A stretch of 64,000 bases of DNA from Panopea generosa (taxonomy: Eukaryota; Mollusca; Bivalvia; Adapedonta; Hiatellidae), in the NCBI GenBank assembly GCA_029582155.1, contig CM055908.1:19197406-19261405 (forward strand), written 5' to 3'. The first letter of the stretch is position 1, and the number at the start of each line of letters is the position of its first letter. The translations under genes and the position numbers were made by a program. Shown piece by piece: positions 26,801 through 35,772 of the stretch. The notes under the pieces are model-generated. The model was given only the letters and a program-made list of their open reading frames with translations, was not told the origin of the DNA and did not search any database.

Positions 26801-29800
26801 AGTCTTCCCCAATATTTACCCCCGAGGCTATGAGCACCAAGGTGAGATTTATTTCTGTAATCAGACTGGGATGAGTTCTACTACAAGTTAGATTGATGAA
26901 TTAATTGCTTATTAAAGGTGATAGTTCTTACTCACTTGTATATGTTCATTTTATGTATCTCTACCAATATGCTTTAATATTTGAGTGTCTGTGCAGTGGT
27001 GCATATATTTAATACCAAAGCAGTTTTGTACCTAATGGAAATTCACAGATCATCAGGTTTTGTTCAAGTTGATAAAAAAACAAAAGTTCAAATAATCAGC
27101 TCATTCTTTTACTTAACAAAGTTTTGATAGATGCAATGATGAACTGCTATAAATGTAACTCGCGTATGCATGTAGATTATTTATAAAATATTAACAGCAG
27201 TATACCCAGCCAGTTTACTAACTAAAATAGCAGATATAGTGCCATCCTTGTCCACCTGTTTGTTCATCTGCTCATGTGTCCACCTGCACCTTAATAACTT
27301 TATTAACTTGAACATATTTGATGAAATTGTGTGTAAAGCTTCCAAACAGGAAAAGACTGATTTTCATTAGCTTATGAATACTTCAATAATGAAATTCTTC
27401 AATAATAATTTTACAAGTTAAAAAACATGTTATTGTTGCCATGTTTATTTATGAAATTAAAATCTATGTATTGTAATATTTTTTACCTTTTTTACTGTAT
27501 TACAGATGCAAGCACTGATGGAAAAATTGAAGTCAATACACAGACCAGCAGAATCAAAAGAAAAGTGTAAAAGGTATCTAATTTTACTCGAAGCCCCAGC
27601 AGCTGTAAAAGTAAAGATATTCTTTTTCATTAATTTGAATGTTTGTTTCAAGAAGGGAACTTCTGTTACATTATCACAAATTTATATTGGCAAGTAACAC
27701 AAACACGCTGTTAATCCAGACTTTTCCTGTATGCAGTGTGCGCAAAATAATGCTTATGTTTTGACGTATAACCTTTATTTACTTGAAAGTTACCAAATTA
27801 ACAGTAATTGAATATTGGCCAAAACTTTACTACCTCCTGCAATAAAGTATTGCGCAATGTTTACATTGAACTTCGTAAACTTCCCGAACAAGGCCACGAA
27901 AACGAGATCGGGAACGAGTCTTCACGATGTTATCTGATGATTAATTGGAAACCAGAAAGCAGTTCATTAAAAATGGCGAATGTAAACAAAAACAAAAACA
28001 TGGCTTCAGAAACCCTATGTTTGTAATAAAGAGGATACGCAATTAGACACTTTAAACACATATATCTCTAAGTTATAAGTGTATCTTCATGCTGGGCGTG
28101 TGTATTTAGGACAGGGAATTGATGGTAATATGCCAATATAATCCCTTTAAGTACAATAAAAAAACAGACACATTTCTAGTTCTTTCCATAACTAATATGA
28201 AATTTCTTTTATCTTTAAAATTGTCTTGAGACCATTTGTGCCTATGATTATTTTACAAAGATAATCCTATACTTAATAACCATTGATTGCATTAAAGATA
28301 AATTTTTTTCTCTTGGCAGTGTGATTGTATCACAGTGGACCAAAATGCTGGACATTGTTGCTCTACATCTGAAGAAAATGAATATCAGGTGTTCCGTTAT
28401 TCAAGGAAACATCCCACCGAAGAAACGCATGGAGTATGTGGATCAATTCAACAATGATCCTGCGGGTCCGGAGGTTATGCTGGTGTCATTGCGAGCAGGA
28501 GGCTGTGGTTTGAATCTGATTGGTGGAAACCATCTTTTCCTGCTAGATAGTCATTGGTAGGTTGAAGGGAATTATGTTTTCTTGCTGTTTTTTTCATTTG
28601 TGGATCTACCATTTAAAATTGTATTAACATGTAAATTTTGTAAATTCAGCCATTCTGGCTAAAATTAAATCAGTGTGTTTTCAATCAGAAGTTTATATTT
28701 AACCTCTGTTTGAACGAGATTAAATTTGCTATTTTTGGTCTTCAAATAAAATAATTCATGTTGCCTTGCAATTTCTGCCTTTATACAAAGTTCGCCATAA
28801 GGTAGATTGTCAACTGGCCATGATGTTATATTTTGAAAGACTGTTGGATGGGGAACTAAGTTATTATACACGGTATCAAAAATTTCACTACTTTTATATC
28901 CAATCTGGTTATAAGCAGCACAAAAGCAAGTAAAGTAGATTTTTTTTTAAGAGAGGTTTAACGCCATTTTCAACACATCACAGGTTATATATTGCATATC
29001 AAGAATCTGTGTAGAACCACCGTCCTTCCACGAGTAACTGGCAAACTTTCTTCCATAAAGTGAGCAGAGCTAAAACCTACGACATTAGTGTGAGAGGTAA
29101 CATTAGCAAATGATTTAGACGGCACCTTAGACCAATCAGCCATGGGGGACCCTATTGAAATAGAAGGGATTCAACTGGAATTATAACTGGGTAATCATTA
29201 TAAGTGATCTCGTTATAAGTGGAGTTATTCCGCATTCAATATTGTTAGAAAAAAAAAATTCTTATGGAAAAATATGGATTCTGCAAATCAATGATTATAA
29301 ATGTATGACCTTGAAATCTTTTGGTGAGAGATTATTAGGTAATTCTGATAATGTTTGTTTAAGTACATGCCTGTTCTTTTAATAAGTCTCTTTATAGTTT
29401 ATATTTTTCATCTGTATTAATTAATATTTAAAGTGGCTGACATTGGGATATGAATTTTGCCTTTAAAAGTTTACCCTTTTAGCACACCTGAGCAACATAG
29501 CCCCAATTAGGCTTTTGTTTTAAATGTTTGTAAATATTTAAGCAAAATATTTTGCTGATTTCATATGTGCTTGGATTAAAGTTTTATTTTTTAGATTATG
29601 TCTTTTAATCTCCACTTTGGTTGTTCAAAGAAAATATAGCCTGCCACATTGAATTAATAATACTTGTTTCAGTCAATGCTGGAAAACCATTTTCTAACAC
29701 ATTTTTTCCTCCTGTCCTATTATCAGTGCTAAAAAGAAAGAAGCACTGAAAACATATTTTTGAATATATCTTATCCTGTACAAATGTTCACTCCTGACAG

Positions 29801-31528
29801 CGAGCAGACAAGTTAACTGTTTCAGTCTTGTCAGTTGTTATGAAATATTATCAATTGTAGGAACCCAGCATTAGAAGAGCAGGCCTGTGACCGTATTTAC
29901 AGAGTTGGACAGAAGAAAAACGTCTACGTTCACAGGTAAGGTTATTTCCTCCGATCAATGTCCCAAGATTTTGTATATAACCTTTTTGGATTGGACTGCT
30001 GGGCGAAAAATTAACTGTTATTAATCTTACAATCCTTTCAGCATTGTTCAGAGCTTTGAAAGCCACCCATTCTGCTGGACAATAAGACCAACAATTGACC
30101 TGACGCGGGCTGTCAATCAAACATGCTGATAATCCAATCAGCGATCAATACTGTTACCAAGGCTATGGCAGCGAAGACAAGACATGGAATGGTCTCTAAG
30201 TAAACACTACATTGTTTTGCATTGTATTTACTTAGACAAACAAAGCAAGTGTTAGGGGTGATAGTAGCTCTTGAGTCAGGCTAATTGCACAGCTCTTGAA
30301 AAATACACATTGCACTGCAATCAGTCTATAGATGTCAAGATTGTACACTCAATAACTACAATTATTGCCTGATTCTTTTGGTGCACAAGGTTGCTAATAA
30401 ATACACAGTCATGTGATTGTTTGAATTCAGCATTACATCTTGTCACCAGAAGTATTTATTGATATATCAGTCAACATATACATGTAGTTAATGTCATACA
30501 TTTCATTGTTTTAGATTTTTGTGTAAAGACACAGTGGAAGAAAAGATTCTTGATCTTCAAAAGAGGAAAATGACCTTGGCAACCAATGTTTTAACAGGGT
30601 ATGTAATAAATGTGTATTATTATAGATATCTGTTTTTCTAATTTCAATTGATGTTGTCAATTTCCATGATGTTATCTTACAAAATGTTTGAGTAATTCGA
30701 TATAAAACAGTGTTTAGTTATCTATATTGTATTGTAATTTTTTACCCATGTTATGACTTTATATATAAATTATTGAATGAGAAAATGTTTCGCATAAAAA
30801 TGTATATTTAGTCTTTTTCTGGTTACAAACACAGGCAGTTCCCAGTATGTGTTCTTCTTAAGCTTTTCGACCACAATTACAACAACGTCAAAATGAAACT
30901 TCTTAAATACAATGTTTATTATAGAATTTATAATGCCAGACTGCCCAATTTTTGTCTCACCTTATCGAAAGACAAAGCCAGTTATGTTACTTGTCTGCTG
31001 GCAGTGTTGGCATCAACATTTCAAATCTGAGTTTTTGTGTTTGGTATTTCTTGTCAACTGTTTGACTCTAATTCACCAAAGTTGATCCATAGTTGTTTAT
31101 GTTAACTATGCAGGATTTTTTAACGTTGAGTTCTACAACTAATAAATTCAGCTTACAAAATGTAAAATTTTTGCATTTAGCTACGTTTCATTGAAACCAG
31201 AGTCAACAAATATTTTCATACTCTAAATCCACTTTAACATTCAGTGCTCTCTAACTTTCATGTGCATGAGCATTGAATCAATATTTCTCATTTTAGTGCT
31301 TTTTTCCTTTCCTTTTCCATCAGCTGATTAGTTTCCTGTGACAGATGTTCAAAATATTTAAAATCTTATTATTATGATTAATTGATAAGATTTTTGCTTA
31401 CCCCACAAATCAGCTTTATTTATTCAACATAATTATTATAATTTTACATTTCTTCCATATTTTACAGAAGTGCGTCTGCAAACACGAAGTTGACATTAGC
31501 TGACCTGAGAGTATTATTTGGAGTTTGA
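10613..31528 (+). CDS. TTF2: Transcription termination factor 2 (SNF2/Lodestar ATPase), 5'-incomplete
   Basis: TTF2 is a dsDNA-dependent SNF2-family ATPase that strips RNA polymerase II (and I) and nascent transcripts from DNA, notably at mitosis. Twenty exons join in consistent phase: 10613-11563, 11961-12108, 13141-13221, 14688-14798, 15552-15651, 16506-16645, 17186-17314, 18126-18279, 19281-19413, 20683-20882, 21287-21351, 22310-22398, 24576-24667, 25564-25831, 26689-26841, 27506-27573, 28320-28556, 29861-29935, 30515-30598, 31468-31528. They total 3,339 nt, 1,112 codons plus TGA. Helicase motifs in order: Walker A DDMGLGKT (512-519), DEAH (672-675), ALTGTPIQN (698-706), [11 protein letters not shown] (1017-1027), [10 protein letters not shown] (1050-1059). 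Human TTF2 is about 1,160 aa, so mainly the N-terminal GRF zinc finger is missing; I could not find it upstream. Residue numbers count from the first codon of the 10613 exon. Confidence 0.93.
11961..12108 (+). CDS. TTF2: TTF2 exon (residues 318-366)
   Basis: Encodes [18 protein letters not shown] and a coiled-coil-like stretch, aligning in style with the LPDGG-K region before the ATPase core in vertebrate TTF2. I chose the acceptor ending 11960 over the AG at 11981 because the extra seven codons extend the match. It ends in phase 1. Confidence 0.75.
12508..12650 (-). repeat. SINE family D (tRNA-derived)
   Basis: On the minus strand the head reads GTGGTAGAGCATTGGACCC followed by GGTCATGGGTTC, resembling tRNA A and B boxes. 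The body has CTTCCTAGGCAGAACC. Family relatives lie at 18.86, 21.75, 26.06, 35.6 and 44.56 kb. Confidence 0.75.
12714..12995 (+). repeat. SINE family A, near full-length
   Basis: The head GGCCCTATTAGCTCAGTCGG..GAGTTTGAATCCC is tRNA-like (Pol III A and B boxes). The body has GTGATGATTGGTATACGACA and CAAGTGGGAAAGTTATCAGT, and the tail is ATGACGCTAAATATTCAATCAATCAA. This is one of the best copies of the family in the window. Confidence 0.9.
13141..13221 (+). CDS. TTF2: TTF2 exon (residues 367-393)
   Basis: An 81-nt exon, phase 1 on both sides, with acceptor TTATGTCTATAG and donor G|GTATGT. It encodes a Gln/Pro-rich linker ([15 protein letters not shown]). Two same-orientation SINE-A copies flank it. 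Confidence 0.75.
13309..13586 (+). repeat. SINE family A, near full-length
   Basis: Same head (GGCCCGATTAGCTCAGTCGG), body and TAAATATTCAATCAA tail as the copy at 12714, in the same orientation. 13,600-14,687 is otherwise plain AT-rich intron. Confidence 0.9.
14688..14798 (+). CDS. TTF2: TTF2 exon (residues 394-430)
   Basis: A 111-nt exon, phase 1 on both sides (acceptor TTTGTGATACAG, donor G|GTATGT). It encodes a His/Gln/Pro-rich linker ahead of the conserved LYGGRMT segment. No domain of its own. Confidence 0.7.
14835..14868. repeat. (TGCC)n microsatellite
   Basis: About eight CTGC/TGCC units directly downstream of a TTF2 splice donor, within the intron. Confidence 0.9.
15250..15545 (+). 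repeat. Bivalve-type dispersed repeat abutting a TTF2 acceptor
   Basis: Carries CATTGGATATGAATGGAACTT, GTGGAACACACAG and TTATGGCCCTTTT in the same order as two units at 49.24-49.53 kb. It ends CTTCTGACAACTCTTGTT, right against the next exon's pyrimidine tract. The left limit is approximate. Confidence 0.6.
15552..15651 (+). CDS. TTF2: TTF2 exon (residues 431-463), LYGGRMT segment
   Basis: Encodes [15 protein letters not shown] and AIEKLHK, a conserved TTF2 signature just before the SNF2 core. The acceptor is ATTGTTCTTGCAG and the donor AA|GTATGT (phase 2). The next intron contains no recognised repeat. Confidence 0.85.
16506..16645 (+). CDS. TTF2: TTF2 exon (residues 464-510), Q-motif region
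   Basis: Encodes [16 protein letters not shown] and [16 protein letters not shown], the SNF2 Q-motif region that contacts the adenine. It ends with GGIL just before Walker A. Splicing is phase 2 in, phase 1 out. Confidence 0.9.
17186..17314 (+). CDS. TTF2: TTF2 exon (residues 511-553), Walker A
   Basis: Encodes [20 protein letters not shown]: motif I (ATP-binding P-loop). The donor is AAAA|GTAAGT at 17315. The last 28 nt of the exon together with the donor are duplicated in tandem downstream. Confidence 0.93.
17287..17506 (+). repeat. 38-bp minisatellite of exon end plus splice donor
   Basis: The unit is 28 nt of TTF2 exon end (GAATAGAGATAAACAG..GAGAAAA) plus 10 nt of intron start (GTAAGTCTAG). 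GTAAGT donors recur at 17315, 17353, 17391, 17429 and 17467; a sixth, decayed one (GTTTGT) lies at 17504. Units are nearly identical. Confidence 0.95.
17521..17781 (-). repeat. SINE family A, inverted copy
   Basis: Reads on the minus strand. TTGCCATCGAGGGCTAACAG marks the 3' end and CAATCTTGTTGGGTC the remnant of the tRNA-like head. Confidence 0.85.
18126..18279 (+). CDS. TTF2: TTF2 exon (residues 554-604), motif Ia
   Basis: Encodes [19 protein letters not shown] (SNF2 motif Ia) and the [10 protein letters not shown] strand. Acceptor TTTCTGTTACAG, donor AA|GTAAGA; phase 1 in, phase 2 out. Confidence 0.92.
18852..19012 (-). repeat. SINE family D copy
   Basis: Shares CTTCCTGGGTAAAACCAGTA, CATAGCCGTGGCGGAGGATC and CTCTACCTCTGGACC with the other family-D copies. 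It lies within a TTF2 intron. Confidence 0.75.
19281..19413 (+). CDS. TTF2: TTF2 exon (residues 605-649)
   Basis: Encodes [19 protein letters not shown] (SNF2 motif Ib, YDVVLTTY type), then an acidic low-complexity insert (EGDKGEE..DEDKDTD) before the DEAH exon. Phase 2 in, phase 0 out. A charged insert at this place is usual for TTF2/Lodestar proteins. Confidence 0.9.
20240..20425 (+). repeat. SINE family A, partial
   Basis: Has GTGATGATTGGTATATGACA, CAGTTACTTGTGAAGATGGG and TGTGCTCGAGTACTGGTTAA. Head and tail are decayed. Confidence 0.8.
20683..20882 (+). CDS. TTF2: TTF2 exon (residues 650-715), DEAH box and motif III
   Basis: Encodes [17 protein letters not shown] (Walker B / motif II, 672-675 DEAH) and [20 protein letters not shown] (motif III). 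Both are intact, so ATP hydrolysis should be preserved. Phase 0 in, phase 2 out. Confidence 0.95.
21287..21351 (+). CDS. TTF2: TTF2 exon (residues 716-737)
   Basis: A 65-nt exon encoding [19 protein letters not shown], the usual SNF2 segment after motif III. Acceptor TTGTCTGTTTTAG, donor T|GTACGT. Confidence 0.9.
21745..21832 (-). repeat. SINE family D fragment
   Basis: Only the TAGAACCAGTATTAAGCATAT..AAGTGTCTTGCTCAAGAACAC part remains. Confidence 0.6.
22149..22287 (-). repeat. SINE family B copy (tRNA-derived), inverted
   Basis: Carries GAGGAAGAACCCAGAT, CAGTAACTGGCAAACT and CACTTGGCCAT, the inverted complement of the better family-B copies at 25.2 and 55.2 kb. Confidence 0.7.
22310..22398 (+). 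CDS. TTF2: TTF2 exon (residues 738-767)
   Basis: Encodes [19 protein letters not shown], the LLRRTK segment at the start of the second SNF2 lobe. The donor is TTG|GTATGT at 22399; the GTAAAC at 22388 is in-frame coding. Phase 1 in, phase 0 out. Confidence 0.9.
22428..22853 (+). repeat. Dispersed repeat family E with (CATT)n tail
   Basis: About 425 bp nearly co-linear with 33.81-34.21 kb: AATCCTCCGAATGGGTGTCA, ATGTCGTAAGAAGCGACA, ACTCTGCAGTTCTGCAGG, GTGAACCTGGAATCTTCCTT, then a CATTCATT tail. SINE-like 3' end; no ORF. Confidence 0.85.
23899..24116. mobile_element. TTAA-flanked palindromic MITE (piggyBac-like)
   Basis: Bounded by TTAA at 23899-23902 and 24113-24116, with terminal CCCTTTACT / AGTAAAGGG inverted repeats. 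The core holds a hairpin (GTGCAGGAAGAGTTCAGATT pairing with the segment around 23985-24015). TTAA plus CCCTTT ends suggest mobilisation by a piggyBac-type transposase, by inference. Related copies: 52.2 and 62.6-63.15 kb. Confidence 0.85.
24576..24667 (+). CDS. TTF2: TTF2 exon (residues 768-797)
   Basis: Encodes [20 protein letters not shown] and [10 protein letters not shown], matching the LPQ..LKLSE.E..VY pattern of TTF2. Acceptor GTTACGGTTTTAG, donor AG|GTAATA. The preceding 2.2-kb intron holds the family-E repeat and the MITE. Confidence 0.92.
25016..25175 (-). repeat. SINE family B, inverted member of a head-to-head pair
   Basis: TTGAGGAAGAACTTGG, CATCCTTCTACAAGTAACTGG and CTCAAACTCACAACC are the complement of the copy that starts 16 bp further on at 25192. 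Confidence 0.75.
25192..25411 (+). repeat. SINE family B, near full-length
   Basis: The head GGTGGCCGAGTGGTCTAAGG and GGTTTGAATCC resembles a class-II tRNA (Leu/Ser type) with Pol III boxes. The body has CCAGTTACTTGCAGAAGGAC. It ends ATATAACCTGAAATGTGTTG..GGTAAACC plus an A-run. Confidence 0.9.
25564..25831 (+). CDS. TTF2: TTF2 exon (residues 798-887)
   Basis: Encodes [14 protein letters not shown], a Ser/Thr/Gly-rich insert, then [20 protein letters not shown], the conserved [15 protein letters not shown] signature of TTF2. Phase 2 in, phase 0 out; donor GAT|GTAAGT. Confidence 0.95.
26060..26222 (-). repeat. SINE family D copy
   Basis: Shares CTTCCTGGGAAGAACCAGTA, CTTGCTCAAGGACACCACAC and GGTGCTCTACCACTGGA with the other family-D copies. 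Confidence 0.8.
26689..26841 (+). CDS. TTF2: TTF2 exon (residues 888-938)
   Basis: An acidic exon ([13 protein letters not shown]) typical of the TTF2 linker between LRLRQCCCH and the helicase C domain. Phase 0 both ends (ATTCCCAG / AAG|GTGAGA). Confidence 0.9.
27506..27573 (+). CDS. TTF2: TTF2 exon (residues 939-960)
   Basis: Encodes [20 protein letters not shown], leading into motif IV (KSVIVSQW). Acceptor TTTACTGTATTACAG, donor AG|GTATCT, phase 2 out. 27,800-28,160 in the following intron is of higher complexity than its surroundings but not identified. Confidence 0.88.
28320..28556 (+). CDS. TTF2: TTF2 exon (residues 961-1039), motifs IV-V
   Basis: Encodes [17 protein letters not shown] (motif IV), [18 protein letters not shown], and [18 protein letters not shown] with FLLDSHW (motif V). 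The TTF2-specific [10 protein letters not shown] form is intact. The donor TG|GTAGGT splits the Trp codon. Confidence 0.95.
28940..29146 (-). repeat. SINE family B, inverted copy
   Basis: GGTTTAACGCCATTTTCAAC, CCGTCCTTCCACGAGTAACT and GGCACCTTAGACCAATCAGCC are the complement of the family-B consensus, including the tRNA-like head. Confidence 0.85.
29861..29935 (+). CDS. TTF2: TTF2 exon (residues 1040-1064), motif VI
   Basis: Encodes [19 protein letters not shown] and VYVHR: motif VI with the arginine finger in DRIYRVGQ. Phase 2 both sides. Confidence 0.95.
30515..30598 (+). CDS. TTF2: TTF2 exon (residues 1065-1092)
   Basis: Encodes [18 protein letters not shown], the C-terminal brace after motif VI. 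Acceptor CATTGTTTTAG, donor GG|GTATGT. Confidence 0.93.
31468..31528 (+). CDS. TTF2: TTF2 terminal exon (residues 1093-1112 and stop)
   Basis: Encodes the C-terminal [13 protein letters not shown] followed by TGA at 31526-31528, the usual TTF2 ending. Acceptor TCTTCCATATTTTACAG. Confidence 0.93.
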
Positions 31529-32308
31529 TGACAATTAAATCGCAAGACAAACCACACCTTTCAGTCTCACAGTTGTGTGTCAGCAGCTGGTACCAGGACC
31601 ATTTGTGTGAAACGTGGCAATGATAAAAAAAAATTTCCGAGTCGAAGTGCTCTGATAAACAAGGAAGGATGATATTTAGTAACATTTTATGATAAAAATG
31701 ATGGCTGTAGTTTTAATATACCTTGTTTTCGACGCTGTTTTGAACAGCCTTGTAAGTAGCATATTAAGTGGCCTTAAGGCAGGTGGCTGCTTTATGCAGG
31801 GTTATTTCAAGTTAACATGGATGCTTAAGACAGGTACCTGGTTACGAGAGGTGACCACGAACAAGTGTTTGACTGTATTAAGTGCAATACAACTTTATAA
31901 CAATACAAAATTATTGTATGAATGATATACCAGTACAGATTCTGTGACAAAACTACATGTATGAGATCTGAGATCACTTTTGTAATGTTTGATGAATGTA
32001 TGATATTCTTAATAATTACTATTTTGAGATATATATGTATATGTTAATTGACTGTTTGTCAAACGAAAAATAGACATTGGTTTGCTTTCAAAGCCATTTA
32101 GGCCCAGGATCCATGATACTAAACTACACAGAGTACATGTATAGTTATACAATGTGACAAAGGACAAAAGCAGTGTTCAGTTTTTATAAGACAATGCTTT
32201 AGCAACTCATAAATGTTGAAATGACTAAAATAATGGAATATACCAGGTTCACGGACCTATATGTACAGATTAAAAGAAACACATCTACAAATGAAAATGC
32301 AGAAAATG
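31529..32308. other. TTF2 3'UTR or downstream DNA
   Basis: No ORF of note. 31,755-31,886 carries a decayed relative of the MITE at 32,311 (GTGGCTGCTTTATGCAGGG..GTTTGACTGTA). The nearest AATAAA hexamers downstream are at 33,352 and a tandem pair at 33,476-33,492; which one ends the transcript cannot be told from sequence. Confidence 0.5.
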
Positions 32309-32310
32309 TA

Positions 32311-32488
32311 CAGTCAAACCCGTCTTGAGCAGCCAGTCAAGGGAAGGAACAAAAGTGACCTTTTAAGACAGGTTGTTGCTTAATACAGGTTAATTTGCTC
32401 TGAAAGCCTGGAAATGGGAAATAGCAAATGTGGCTGCTTAAGACAAGTGGCTGCTAAATAGAGGTGACTGCTTACGCAGGTTTGACTG
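32311..32488. mobile_element. TA-flanked MITE with CAGTCAAACC ends (Tc1-like)
   Basis: Terminal CAGTCAAACC (32311) and GGTTTGACTG (to 32488) are perfect inverted repeats flanked by TA (32309-32310, 32489-32490). About 178 bp, no coding. Internal words such as TGGCTGCTTAAGACA repeat. Probably mobilised by a Tc1/mariner transposase. Confidence 0.8.
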
Positions 32489-32499
32489 TATATGCAGTA

Positions 32500-32682
32500 T
32501 TAACCTAGAAAATGTATATGCAGGACGAACCTAGAAAATGTATATGCAGGACGAACCTAGAAAAATATATATGCAGGACGAACCTAGAAAATGTATATGC
32601 AGGACGAACCTAGAAAATGTATATGCAGGACGAACCTAGAAAATCCTAGAAAATGTATATGCAGGACGAACCTAGAAAATGT
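32500..32682. repeat. 26-bp minisatellite
   Basis: Seven copies, one partial, of a unit around CCTAGAAAATGTATATGCAG with a GACGAA spacer. The array starts immediately at the right edge of the MITE. Confidence 0.95.
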
Positions 32683-32769
32683 AGAATACTTAAATTGTTG
32701 CCTCTTGCACCATGCACGAACCACAGTGACATTACTTATTGACATTGCTTATTTCTAATATTGTTTTGA

Positions 32770-32868
32770 GTCTGGTCTCTTCCTTCATTTTAGCTAAGAA
32801 TGCATGTATAACCTTTGTGTTGGTACATCATAAAACCCCATTACATTCATTCATTCATTCATTCATTT
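32770..32868 (+). repeat. Family E repeat, 3' tail fragment
   Basis: AACCTTTGTGTTGGTACATC, ATAAAACCCCATTACATTC and a CATTCATT tail match the 3' ends of the copies at 22.4 and 33.8 kb. Confidence 0.65.
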
Positions 32869-33614
32869 ATTATCATTTGACAGTATTTGTACATGTACTA
32901 TGTAACACACCATTTTTACTCTGGTATATGAGTCGGTACACTGTAACACTCCAGTTGATTTATTATAATTTGACAGCATGTGTAGTTTGTTCCTCATCAT
33001 CTCTACTTTGTTACCTGCCCAAGCCTACTTGCTGACTACCATTATGTTTGTTTTGTTTATACTTTTAATGATTTGCAGTTCATGTATATGTTATACCTAT
33101 ACGAGCATATTATCTACCTTTCGATTTAAGCAAATACATCTGTTTGTCTAATGGTCAGTGTTATCTGACAGGAACAAATAGTCCAGCTGTGCTTTTTCCA
33201 ACAACTCTGATGTTGCAGTAAAAGTGTTTTTAAAAGTTGTAGAATCGGTGTGCTCGTGGAAAAGACTAAAAGGTGCAACTATAGATTATACCTTGGCTCA
33301 TATATCCTGTCTGCCTCCTTAGTGGAGTGAAACAGCTAATTTTATTGATGTAATAAATTGGTCTAATTGTTAACAATATCCCTTATTGCTTTGAAACAAC
33401 TGACACATCCTTTTCCATGTTTTTGACAGTAGAACATTTTTCATATATTTCATATACATGTGTAAAGTAACAATCAATAAATCATGAATAAAGTCAATTT
33501 TTCTTTCATACTGTTAAAATTTACATGACATACATGCATATCAGAGCAAGATTTGTTACTTATATTAATCTTATAGCAGGGATGTTTTATGCTTTACAAC
33601 TGATTGATCAAGTG

Positions 33615-33695
33615 AGTGATTGATGGAATATTTTGCATAATTTTTATGCAATTGAGACTTAACAGACGATCAGTTAACCTGTTAACCATTGTTTT
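33615..33695 (-). repeat. SINE family A fragment, inverted
   Basis: GATTGATGGAATATTTTGCAT and AACAGACGATCAGTTAACC match the reversed 3' part of the family. Confidence 0.55.
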
Positions 33696-33804
33696 ATTTT
33701 CATCTTCCGGATATAGGTCAGGGTTTGTACTCAACAACCATTCTTGAGAATATTCTTAGACTTAAGCTTGTTTATCTGACTATATGTTAACTGTCCCTAT
33801 ATGC

Positions 33805-34212
33805 TTGTGAATAGAATCACTGTCGATCTCTCTAGAGGGGTATGAATCCTCCGAATGGGTGTCATGTCCATTTTATCATTTTTTGTCATGTTCACTATTG
33901 TGGTTTAATTATCAACCCCTATGTGGTTCCAGGGAGCCATGAGTGATGGCAAGAATAGGATCACTGTGGCTTATGCATGTCGTAAGAAGCGACAAATTGA
34001 GTAATACGATAAAATTTGCTGAAACTCTGCAGTTCTGCAGGTATCAAGGTTCTAGATTCATTCTGCATATTCATTTGTTGATGTATTTTTTTTAATCTGT
34101 ATGTCAGTTTGTTGTTTTTGTACATGTAGAGTGAACCTGGAATCTTCCTTCCTGTTGGCGTCAAATAACCTATAATGTGTTGGTACACCGTAAAACACCA
34201 TTCATTCATTCT
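33805..34212 (+). repeat. Dispersed repeat family E, second full copy
   Basis: Co-linear with 22428-22853, including CGAATGGGTGTCATGTCCAT, CATGTCGTAAGAAGCGACAA and the CATTCATTC tail. Confidence 0.85.
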
Positions 34213-34524
34213 TTTAAATTTTGATCTCTAAAATGGTTTTAAGTGTGTTTTTCAAAATTCATTCTTGAGTTCCAAATTTAAGAACATTCTTTAAGAGTAG
34301 TTGGTGAATACCACCCCAGGAATTTAGACTGATAAGTTGACCTGGTAAGAGGGGGTGGGAGTGAAACAGCCACCTGCTTCTAGTGAATTTACAATAAAAC
34401 GTCTGGTAAGTTGCAGTTAAAATTATAAACATGATGATCAGCATCTATGGTTTGACAAATAAAGATGCCAGAATTGCTAATAGGGCAACTTTAAAGCTTT
34501 CCATGGTAGGAAGATCATTTTCTG

Positions 34525-34605
34525 GGATTCTGGCATATTAGCCAGTACTTGAGCACACCAATGCAAGTAACTGATACTTTTCCAACTTTAGTCAGTGATG
34601 ATTTA
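34525..34605 (-). repeat. SINE family A fragment, inverted
   Basis: GCCAGTACTTGAGCACACCA followed by GCAAGTAACTGATACTTTTCC. 34,610-35,590 beyond it is AT-rich with nothing I can support. Confidence 0.6.
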
Positions 34606-35599
34606 CTTTTGGGGACTATACTGTAGGCATGAAATATAAATGTGGTAGTTAATCCATTAATCTGAAAAGTCATTTCAGATTTGTTGATTTATAAACTTTT
34701 ATTATGGTAAATGATTGCAAATCTTAATTTATTAATGTTGAGAATGCGTACATTTTTTAAATTATATATAACTATAATGGAAAATGAATAAATAATTGAT
34801 ATTTTCAGTTATGTAGTTGTAGTTTGTTCAAAACCAAAGATTAAAGTTTAGAATACAGTGTCTATCAATGTTGTAATTATTATACTTTTTATAATATATA
34901 TGATTGCGCCAACATTTGCTATAGGATGTAAACAAAATTTACACAGCAGTTTTTGTCTCATTTTTTTCAAAGAAAAAAGAACTACAGGTATAACACTCAT
35001 ATTTCAGCAAAAACCTTGTTTTAAACCTACTTTAAATAGGAGATTTAACTTTATTTGAAATATATATAAAAATCTATCACCTTGGAGACTGAACTGTGCA
35101 ATTTTTACATTCTAAATAAATATTAGTTAAAATAGAATATTATCTGGTCTTATGTATTTTGTTGTAACCATACAACAAACAATTGTTTGGTAAAAGTAAC
35201 CTCTACTAAACGTGTTTCCATCAGTGTGGTTATATAATTTTCAAGGCTATATGTCTGACACAAGCTTTATTATTTCATTTCTACTTGACCATTGTTGGCC
35301 CAGGTTTCAGTATTTAGAGTACTTTGATTATTGTAGGAGTAGATGTTGTGGTGAAACCCTGTATTGGACTCTGTATGCAAAAAAAATCCATATTGTGTAG
35401 TATGATGACCTTTTTAATATTTACTCCTTTATCATATAAACTACATAAAAATCAATAACTAAATATAAGTGTGAAATGTTTTATTTTCATGAAAAAGTTA
35501 TTGCGATATGCTAAAATTGTACAAACACAGCAAGGAGTTTTAGGAAGAGGAAGCTGCTTTTAAATACTTAATAACTGTTTTAAACTTATTCATTTTACC

Positions 35600-35772
35600 T
35601 CAATTGAGAAACAAATTATTACAATTTGTACAAATCACGCTCGATGTATTCCTGGGTAGAACCAGTACTAAGCATATGCGGATAAAGCGTTTTGTTTAGG
35701 GACATCACACAAAGCTGTTGCAGAAAATCAAACTCAACGATCCTCAGATGCTCTACCACTGGACCTTATACT
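35600..35772 (-). repeat. SINE family D copy
   Basis: Shares TTCCTGGGTAGAACCAGTAC, GACATCACACAAAGCTGTTG and GATGCTCTACCACTGGACC with the other family-D copies. Confidence 0.75.
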
